Assembly: GCF_000425385.1 (NCBI RefSeq)
Contig: NZ_AUDI01000001.1
Span: 434,001 to 498,000 of the forward strand
Origin: Pseudoduganella violaceinigra DSM 15887
Lineage (GTDB): Bacteria; Pseudomonadota; Gammaproteobacteria; Burkholderiales; Burkholderiaceae_D
Direction: 5' to 3'
DNA length: 64,000 bases
Part shown: positions 57,697 to 64,000 of the stretch, one piece after another
How the letters are laid out: each line of letters starts with the position of its first letter
Position numbering within the stretch: the stretch's first letter is position 1
Made by a program: the position numbers and the translations under genes
Notes under the pieces: model-generated
Told to the model about the DNA's origin: nothing
Databases searched by the model: none
The model's input: only the letters and a program-made list of their open reading frames with translations

Positions 57697-60600
57697 TCAT
57701 TCCCCGCCCAGCTTCGGCAATGTGAACGACATGCCGGGAATCGGGTAAGGGTCGGCCAGCTGCCAGCTCATTTCCTGGTGCCACTGGCCGTCCATGAATT
57801 CGAGCACCACCTGGCCCACCAGGCCATTGAAGAACGCTCCTTCCACGGCGCCGGACGTGCAGCTGATATCGATGCCCGAACTGAAACCGCCTTTCAGGCC
57901 GACTGTTGCCTTCATCACGGTGGTCTTACCATCCTTGAGGATCAGCCCGCCCTCCGCGGTCACCTCCAGGAAAATATTGCCCCCGCCGCCCCAGCACGAT
58001 TCATGGCTCTCGCAAAACGCATAGGTTCCCGAGCCATTGAGAGCGCCGCCGAATTCGCCGGAAATAAAGACGCCAAAGCCGCCGCCAGGACCATTGGTCG
58101 GCATGGGCAGCTTCGGCCCCCACACCTGCCACGGCGCCAGGGCCATCGACAACTTGCCTTCCAGCTTGCCCGAGCCGCCCTTGGTCATCTTGCCTTGCTG
58201 CGCCTCGCAGCAGGTCTTGATCTCCTGCGCGGTGTAAGACACCTTGAGCGCATCGAAACGCGGCGCCGCGCCCAGCTTGGTCAGGATATTGATGACCGGT
58301 TCGAACGTCGCCAGGTTCACTTCATAGCCCATGGCCGGGCCGTTCTTCTCGTCCTCGATCTTCGTGCCCTGGCAACTTCCGCCCGTGCACTTGTCATCCT
58401 TGGTGCAGTACTTATGGTCGTCGCAAGACTTGCCATCGTCCGGCTTGCAGCTCTTTTTCGGGCACTTGCCGCCGCTGCTAGACTCTTTCTGGCACTCCTT
58501 GCAGCTCGGCGCGCCCCCGCTGCTCGGGCAATCGTCCGGCGGCGGCGGGTTCGGGATCGGGTGCCAGCCGGCCTTGCTGATGCCGGTGCCCGGATCGGTG
58601 ATCAGGAAGGCGCCGTCCTCGGTCACGGTGGCCTGGCCCATCTGGACAAAGGTGGCCAGATCGTGGTCCCACTGGTAAACCGGCTTCTTCTCGCCCGGCT
58701 TCAAGCCGGCGGTGTTCGGGATCTTCAGCTGCACCGGCGGGTCAAAGCGCGTGCCCGATGGTTGGATCGTAGCGGCCGGCGCCATGAAGCCGGCGTAGCC
58801 GCCCGGCGGGGTCATCGGCAACTTGTCGAAGCTGATCGGGCTAACCACCACCGGACCGGTCTTGCTGCCATCCGGGAAGGTCACGCTGTTGGCGAACACC
58901 TTCATCTCATAGCCTTCAAAGCCGGGCATCTTCAGCACCACATCCTGGTCGCCGCCGACAATGCGCGCCTCAGCCATCTCCAGCGCCGGCAGGTAGATCG
59001 GGTGCGGCAGCTGGTTCTGCGCGCCCTTGATAGCGCTGGCCTCGAAGTGCAGGGCCGGATACTGCTGGCCCGTCAGCTTGACCGTGCGGCCGTCCACAAA
59101 CAGGTCGATCTTGCCGGCCGGGATATCGTCGAAGGTAAACATACCCTTCTCGTCCACCGTGGTGCTCAGCGACGTGCGTCCAATCGACATGCGCGCGCCC
59201 GGCAACGGCTGGCCCTTGTCGTTCATGACCATGCCGCTGAAGCGGGTCGGACCATCCTGCGCCGCCAGGCCCTGCATGGTAAACAGCGCTTCAAAGAAGC
59301 TGTCGCCGTTTTCCGCCGGGACGGCCTTGACTATGGTTTCGCCGGCTTCCGCCCCCAGTACCGGGCGCACCGCCGCGTAACCGTTCTTGTCGGTGGCGAC
59401 CACGATGCTGTCGCTGCCATTTTCGAACGTGGCCTGGCCCGCCACGACGCTGAAACGCACCGCCGCATTGGCGATACGGTTTTCCTGGTCGTCGGTGACC
59501 ACGGCCGTCAGCGGCTCAAGCGGCTGCGCGCCGGTCGCGACGAATTGGTTGATGCCCAGGTCCGCGCGCACGTGCTGGGCTGGCCCCTTTTCGCCACTGG
59601 CGACAAAAGTCACGCCTTCGGCCATGCCGGCGGCGCTGGCGCGCACCGTATTGCTGGCCGGGCCGCTTTGTTTGCCCAGCACCAGCCACACGCTGGCCAG
59701 GCCGTCGGCATTGGTCTTGACCACCAGGTTGCGCACGCCGGCGCCGGCGCCGGCATCGCGCGCCAGGTTGCCGGTGCCGCGCATAACGTCGAAAGTGACC
59801 GCCGTATCGGCCAGGGGCTTGCCATCGCGGTCCAGCGCAGCCACGGTCAGCGGCTTGGGCAGAGCGCTGCCGACGCGGCCGCTCTGGCCATTACCGGCAT
59901 AGGAAGTCAGGCGCGCCGAGCCGGCCCCGATGCGCATCACGCGCAACTGAACGCTGCGCACATTGCCTGCCTGGTCGGCCGCGCTGACGGTAATATTGTT
60001 TTCGCCCAGGGCCAACGGCACGCCGGCGGCGAAGAACTGCTTGTCGGCCACGGTCGCCTGGACCTGTCCCTGGCCGCCGCGCACCGTCACGGTCGGATCG
60101 GGCGCCGCGTAATACCCTTCCACCGCATCGTTCACGGTGCCTTGCACGTCGATGCTGTTGGCCGAGGTGATCGCATTGTTCAGCGGCGCTTCGACGGCCA
60201 GGAATGGCGCCGTCTGGTCCACAGAGACGGTGATGGAGGCCGAACCCACCCGCCCCTGCTTGTCGGTCGCCACCACCGTGAGCAGGTTGGTGCCTTCGTG
60301 CAGGAAGAAGCGCTCGAAGCGGAATTCCTTGCCGTTAAGCGTTGCCTGCTGCTGGTTGATGGTGACGCTGTCGACGTCCCGGTCGACCGTGCCCGTGATG
60401 GCGGTCGGGCGCTCGACGATGCCGGTCAGGTCGCGCGGGCTGCTATCGACCACTGGGCCCAGCGTGCTGCGGTCGGCAGGCGCGGTGATGGTGACCACCG
60501 GGGCCTTGCCGTAATTGACGGTCAGGGTCGCATCCTTGCTGCGGTTGTCGGTGTAGACAGCCTGCGCCTTCAGCAGGTTGTCGCCCGGCTGCAGCTGCAG

Positions 60601-62325
60601 TGCGAGCGCATAAGTGCCGATGCGGCCGTCGGTGGAAACCAGGCGCATCGGCTTGTCGTTCAGGCTCACGCTGGCGACCGCAGCGCGATCCGAGGACGCG
60701 ACCACCTTGATCTCCACATCCCGCTTCAGGAACACGCTGCCATCTGCATCGGCGAAGCGCAGTTCGTAATTGGTCGGAGCTTCAATTTCAAAGCTCCAGA
60801 GCGTATAGGCGTCGCGGCCGCTGTTATTCGTCACGCGCAGGTAAACCAGGTGGCGGCCGACCGCCAAGCCCTGGGCCTGGTAGCTGAAACCGCCGGCGCC
60901 GATGCTGGCCCTGGCACTCACGTCCACGCCGTCGAGCATGACGCGCACCTTCGCCGGGTCGATGCCGGCCGCATCGCTATAACTGGCGGAAATGACCGGC
61001 TGGCTGCCGGCGGGAAGGCCATCCTGCCTGCCCGGCTTGAGCTGCGAAAATACGGTAGTGGCCGGCGACTCGATGTTGAACTTGCCTTCCAGGACGGTGG
61101 TATTGCCGGCCTTGTCGGCCGCCGTGAACCTGAAGCTATGCTGGCCGATGGCATAAGCGCCCGCCGGCAAGCTGCGTTCGATGACGCCCTGGCGTTCGGC
61201 CGTGGTCAGCGCCAGTTCGACGCCGTCCAGGGCCAGCTTGACGCTGGCCGCATCGATGCCGCTGCCGATATCGCTGAAGCGCACTTGCACCGGCAGCACG
61301 GCGTTGATCTGGAAAGTGACGCCGTCGAGCAGGGAGGATTGGTCGATCTGCGGCGCACTGCGGGTTGTGAAGGCCCACGCCTTCTCCGCAACCCCGCCCT
61401 GCTGGTCGGCCAGGAGCAGGCGCACCGTATGCGCGCCTTCCAGCAGCGCCTGCGCAGGCTTGTACTCGATGGAGCCCGTATCGATCCGGGCTTGCGCCAA
61501 CACTGGCTTGCCATCGACCTCGAATACCGATCGGCCCGCATCGAGCGCGGCGCCGCCTTGCCATTTGGCGCCGATTGCCGGCAGCGCATCGGCCGCCAGC
61601 AGCGCGCCATCGGCAGGGCTCAATTCGACGATTTGCGCGCCCTGCCCGGCCACATTGAAGCCCCACTCCTGGCGCACGCTATTGCCTGCTTTATCTTGTA
61701 CTTTCAGCTCCACGCGGTGCGCGCCGGCGGCCAAGGCGCTGGCTGGCTTGTAGCTGACGGCCGAGACGGATTTCTGCGCGGCGGCGCTGACGTCGACGCC
61801 GTCCAGCAGCAGCACGGTTTTCGTCGTGTCGACGCCGCTGCCCTTGTCGCCCAGGCTGGCGCTGATCGTGCTGTTCGGCGCGGCGAAGTCCGGGCCGGCC
61901 GGCAGCATATTGCTGATCGCGGGGGCGCTGGTATCGACCGTGAACACCCAGGTGGCATTGGCCATGCTGCCCGCCTTGTCGGCGACCCACAGGCTCACGC
62001 TATGGTTGCCGTCCGCCAGCTTGCTGGCCGGCGTGTAGCGGATATCGCCGGCGCTCACGGCGGACTTGCCGGTCACGTCGACGCTGTCGACCTTTAAGAG
62101 GATTTTGCCGGTGTCGATGACTGCGCCGGGAGACGCCTGGAATGTGGCGGAAATCACAGGCAGGGGGTTCGCTTGCGCCGCGACGGGCGCACGGCTGCCG
62201 ATCGTCGGCATGGCGGCCAAGGCGTCCATGTGCGGCAAGGCGAACGCCAATACCCCGATGACTACCGCAACAATCCATTGGACCATTGGTGCGCGCTGCA
62301 CGCTGCGCCATGTCAACAAACCCAT
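57697..62325 (-). CDS. Giant secreted Ig-like protein with Cys-rich module (1542 aa)
   Basis: First gene of the operon. A signal/anchor segment (WIVAVVIGVLAFALP, residues 17-31) is followed by five or more bacterial Ig-like units sharing a SGVDTTKTVLLLDGVDVSA / ADKAGN pattern (about 50-520). Next come glucodextranase/Ig-like units (VVTITAPADRSTLGP, 600-800), two invasin-like Big_1 units (about 830-1040) and one carboxypeptidase-regulatory unit (DKGQPLPGARMSIGRTSLS). A ZU5-like segment follows (about 1130-1240). A Cys-rich module lies about 1262-1322 (PSCKECQKES, GKSCDDHKYCTKDDKCTGGS), and a beta-rich C-terminal domain of unknown type ends KLGGE. The ATG at 62325 has GGGAG seven bases upstream. 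Architecture suggests a surface or secreted adhesin-like protein; no catalytic motif is seen. Confidence 0.85.
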   Translation of the reverse strand: MGLLTWRSVQRAPMVQWIVAVVIGVLAFALPHMDALAAMPTIGSRAPVAAQANPLPVISATFQASPGAVIDTGKILLKVDSVDVTGKSAVSAGDIRYTPASKLADGNHSVSLWVADKAGSMANATWVFTVDTSAPAISNMLPAGPDFAAPNSTISASLGDKGSGVDTTKTVLLLDGVDVSAAAQKSVSAVSYKPASALAAGAHRVELKVQDKAGNSVRQEWGFNVAGQGAQIVELSPADGALLAADALPAIGAKWQGGAALDAGRSVFEVDGKPVLAQARIDTGSIEYKPAQALLEGAHTVRLLLADQQGGVAEKAWAFTTRSAPQIDQSSLLDGVTFQINAVLPVQVRFSDIGSGIDAASVKLALDGVELALTTAERQGVIERSLPAGAYAIGQHSFRFTAADKAGNTTVLEGKFNIESPATTVFSQLKPGRQDGLPAGSQPVISASYSDAAGIDPAKVRVMLDGVDVSARASIGAGGFSYQAQGLAVGRHLVYLRVTNNSGRDAYTLWSFEIEAPTNYELRFADADGSVFLKRDVEIKVVASSDRAAVASVSLNDKPMRLVSTDGRIGTYALALQLQPGDNLLKAQAVYTDNRSKDATLTVNYGKAPVVTITAPADRSTLGPVVDSSPRDLTGIVERPTAITGTVDRDVDSVTINQQQATLNGKEFRFERFFLHEGTNLLTVVATDKQGRVGSASITVSVDQTAPFLAVEAPLNNAITSANSIDVQGTVNDAVEGYYAAPDPTVTVRGGQGQVQATVADKQFFAAGVPLALGENNITVSAADQAGNVRSVQLRVMRIGAGSARLTSYAGNGQSGRVGSALPKPLTVAALDRDGKPLADTAVTFDVMRGTGNLARDAGAGAGVRNLVVKTNADGLASVWLVLGKQSGPASNTVRASAAGMAEGVTFVASGEKGPAQHVRADLGINQFVATGAQPLEPLTAVVTDDQENRIANAAVRFSVVAGQATFENGSDSIVVATDKNGYAAVRPVLGAEAGETIVKAVPAENGDSFFEALFTMQGLAAQDGPTRFSGMVMNDKGQPLPGARMSIGRTSLSTTVDEKGMFTFDDIPAGKIDLFVDGRTVKLTGQQYPALHFEASAIKGAQNQLPHPIYLPALEMAEARIVGGDQDVVLKMPGFEGYEMKVFANSVTFPDGSKTGPVVVSPISFDKLPMTPPGGYAGFMAPAATIQPSGTRFDPPVQLKIPNTAGLKPGEKKPVYQWDHDLATFVQMGQATVTEDGAFLITDPGTGISKAGWHPIPNPPPPDDCPSSGGAPSCKECQKESSSGGKCPKKSCKPDDGKSCDDHKYCTKDDKCTGGSCQGTKIEDEKNGPAMGYEVNLATFEPVINILTKLGAAPRFDALKVSYTAQEIKTCCEAQQGKMTKGGSGKLEGKLSMALAPWQVWGPKLPMPTNGPGGGFGVFISGEFGGALNGSGTYAFCESHESCWGGGGNIFLEVTAEGGLILKDGKTTVMKATVGLKGGFSSGIDISCTSGAVEGAFFNGLVGQVVLEFMDGQWHQEMSWQLADPYPIPGMSFTLPKLGGE

Positions 62326-62403
62326 CTATAAACTCCCGGATAGTTTCAAATCGCCCCGCCCAGGCCTGGACACAGGCGGAATCAACCCAGCAGTTTACCA
62401 GCG

Positions 62404-62432
62404 TTTATTGCCAGAATTACACAATGGGTCAA
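62404..62432 (-). promoter_or_regulatory. Candidate promoter of the giant-protein operon
   Basis: Minus strand TTGACC, 17-base spacer, AATAAA, about 80 bases before the ATG at 62325. The -35 box is strong and the -10 box is only a fair match. An AT-rich stretch (AAAAAATAATTATTATT) lies just upstream and could be an UP-like element. Confidence 0.5.
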
Positions 62433-62463
62433 ATAATAATTATTTTTTGGATAATAGCCACAC

Positions 62464-62483
62464 TTCCGTGGCGCGCCACGGAA
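62464..62483. repeat. Perfect 20-bp palindrome upstream of the giant-protein operon
   Basis: TTCCGTGGCG and its exact complement, without spacer, at 62464-62483. It lies 45 bases after the PEP-CTERM stop and about 30 bases upstream of the candidate -35 box of the operon. Either a regulator site or a terminator hairpin without U tract for the PEP-CTERM gene. Confidence 0.55.
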
Positions 62484-62528
62484 ATCGGATAGGAAGAAAG
62501 GCGCTGCGGGCCAGCGGGCCCGCCGGAT

Positions 62529-63266
62529 TTATCCGCGCCGTGGTGCGCGGCGGCGCAGCACGGCCATGCCGGCCAGACCTGCCAGCAGCAAGGCCAGGCC
62601 CGCCGGTTCGGGCACCGCTTGCGCATCTTCGGGCGGCAGGGAATCGGTGCCGGAAGACCACAGGTTGGCGATCAGGCTGCCGGACAAGCCATCCGCGCCG
62701 GAATCGAAGACCAGCGTCAGGATGCCCGACTCGAGGGCGTTGAATCCTGCCAGCGCTGCATCGGCGCTGAAGTCCTGGCCAAATCCGGTCGCCAGCAGGC
62801 TGGCGCCGCTCTGCACGCTGACCTCATTGCCTTGGTTACCCGCCTGGCGCACATCCAAGCCGCGCCAGTCGAAGCTGAACACGACGCGGGTGAAAGGCGT
62901 CAGCGCAAAATCGCCGCCGAAACCGGCGGCGGCCCCCAGCCAGCCCCGCGCGTGCTCGACGGAAGTCCGATAGAGTCCGCCATCGGCGCCGGCCAGTGCG
63001 AGACCATGCTGCGTCGCCACGGAAACTTGGCCCAGGTCCCAGCTCTCTTGCTGCTTGCCCTCGCCGCTTGTGACGATTTGATGCGCTTCCAGGCGATCCC
63101 AGCCCTTCGCAAATTGCACCTCGGCCGCGATGCCGTCGTTCTGCGCCAAGTCCTGGACCTGGACGCGGAAATTGGACAGCTCGAAGAAACCGGCGGGACC
63201 CGCAAAAGCGGTTGGCGCAGCCAGGGCGGCGGCGACCAGTCCAAGGGAAGCGAGAATTCGGCGCAT
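62529..63266 (-). CDS. PEP-CTERM sorting-domain protein
   Basis: Protein of 245 aa with a signal peptide (MRRILASLGLVAAALAAPTA). A beta-rich extracellular domain begins GFFELSNFRVQVQDLAQNDG. The C-terminal sorting signal is VPEPAGLALLLAGLAGMAVL followed by a basic tail (RRRAPRRG). The Pro-Glu-Pro motif, hydrophobic helix and Arg cluster are the substrate signal for exosortase, which cuts and releases or anchors proteins in exopolysaccharide-producing bacteria. Exosortase is not in the window. The start at 63266 is chosen because the frame upstream has only a TTG. An inverted repeat lies in the promoter region. Function beyond export is unknown. Confidence 0.92.
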   Translation of the reverse strand: MRRILASLGLVAAALAAPTAFAGPAGFFELSNFRVQVQDLAQNDGIAAEVQFAKGWDRLEAHQIVTSGEGKQQESWDLGQVSVATQHGLALAGADGGLYRTSVEHARGWLGAAAGFGGDFALTPFTRVVFSFDWRGLDVRQAGNQGNEVSVQSGASLLATGFGQDFSADAALAGFNALESGILTLVFDSGADGLSGSLIANLWSSGTDSLPPEDAQAVPEPAGLALLLAGLAGMAVLRRRAPRRG

Positions 63267-63280
63267 GCGGGGTTCCAAAA

Positions 63281-63296
63281 TCGATAAAATTATCGA
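63281..63296. promoter_or_regulatory. Palindrome TCGATAA-AA-TTATCGA before the PEP-CTERM gene
   Basis: Sixteen-base palindrome 15 bases upstream of the ATG at 63266, in the leader or promoter of the PEP-CTERM gene. Possible operator; no cognate regulator is identifiable. Confidence 0.45.
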
Positions 63297-63326
63297 ATTG
63301 TAAAGTGCTTCTCTGCCCCGGGCAAT

Positions 63327-63349
63327 AAAAAAAGCGCCCGGAGGCGCTT
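63327..63349 (-). terminator. Intrinsic terminator of gap
   Basis: AAGCGCC-CGGA-GGCGCTT followed on the minus strand by TTTTTATTG, about 23 bases after the gap stop at 63373. Confidence 0.88.
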
Positions 63350-63372
63350 CTTTTGGCGGTACAGACTGCCGA

Positions 63373-64000
<628 letters not shown>

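Noticed and set aside
57778..62097. Open frame of more than 1400 codons on the plus strand opposite the 1542-aa giant gene
   Set aside because: Its product is His/Arg/Gln/Ala-rich without domain signals, as expected for the antisense of GC-rich coding DNA. The minus strand encodes clear Ig-like units and a signal peptide.
48689..62325. Giant genes considered as non-ribosomal peptide/polyketide synthases or RHS/polymorphic toxins
   Set aside because: No carrier, condensation, ketosynthase or YD-repeat motifs. Repeats are TTR-fold, Ig-like and PEGA-like only, and no immunity gene follows.

Overview
The window is GC-rich chromosomal DNA from a betaproteobacterium. The best fit is Oxalobacteraceae (Massilia/Duganella type). 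This rests on conserved Burkholderiales gene orders (scpB-rluB-rimP-nusA-infB-rbfA-truB...typA and glnE/yhdP-nitrilase-tldD-aroG), on TonB receptors whose mature N-terminus carries VEITGSSIKR, and on a PEP-CTERM protein. I saw no tRNA, rRNA, CRISPR array, transposase or prophage gene.

Layout. 1-2.9 kb: C-terminally truncated dusA and a DUF3141 alpha/beta-hydrolase. 2.9-9.4 kb: typA, truB and rbfA, with a three-gene plus-strand accessory block (YfaP/TPR secreted protein, polysaccharide deacetylase, small membrane protein) lying between truB and typA. 9.5-17.5 kb: infB, nusA, rimP, rluB, scpB. rimP has a near-consensus promoter followed by an intrinsic terminator just before the gene. 17.7-22.2 kb: glk, a DedA-rhodanese fusion and a hybrid sensor kinase with degenerate ATP-binding and receiver residues. 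22.2-31.9 kb: an oligopeptide-type ABC importer (no binding protein in the window) divergent from two tandem TonB-dependent receptors, together a plausible peptide-uptake locus. 32.0-42.9 kb: aroG, tldD, nitrilase, yhdP, and glnE in the opposite direction. 42.9-45.4 kb: a GST divergent from a WYL regulator, and three small secreted proteins. 45.6-62.3 kb: seven minus-strand genes packed as one operon, with two giant secreted multidomain proteins (1542 and 2753 aa) at its core. 62.5-64 kb: a PEP-CTERM protein and the 3' part of gap.

Main observations. (1) aroG (DAHP synthase) is preceded by a promoter, a 21-codon leader peptide rich in Phe/Tyr and a perfect intrinsic terminator, with segments able to form the mutually exclusive pairings of a translation-coupled attenuator. 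(2) The 16.7 kb operon joins two giant Ig-like/carboxypeptidase-regulatory/PEGA-like secreted proteins with a DsbA-like protein, a cysteine-free thioredoxin-like protein, an NTF2-like protein, an ankyrin protein and a vanadium-haloperoxidase/PAP2-like enzyme. I do not recognise it as a described system. (3) A dispersed family of long palindromes with a shared core of about 30 bp occurs three times, beside stop codons. (4) A hybrid kinase has its phospho-acceptor Asp replaced by Glu.
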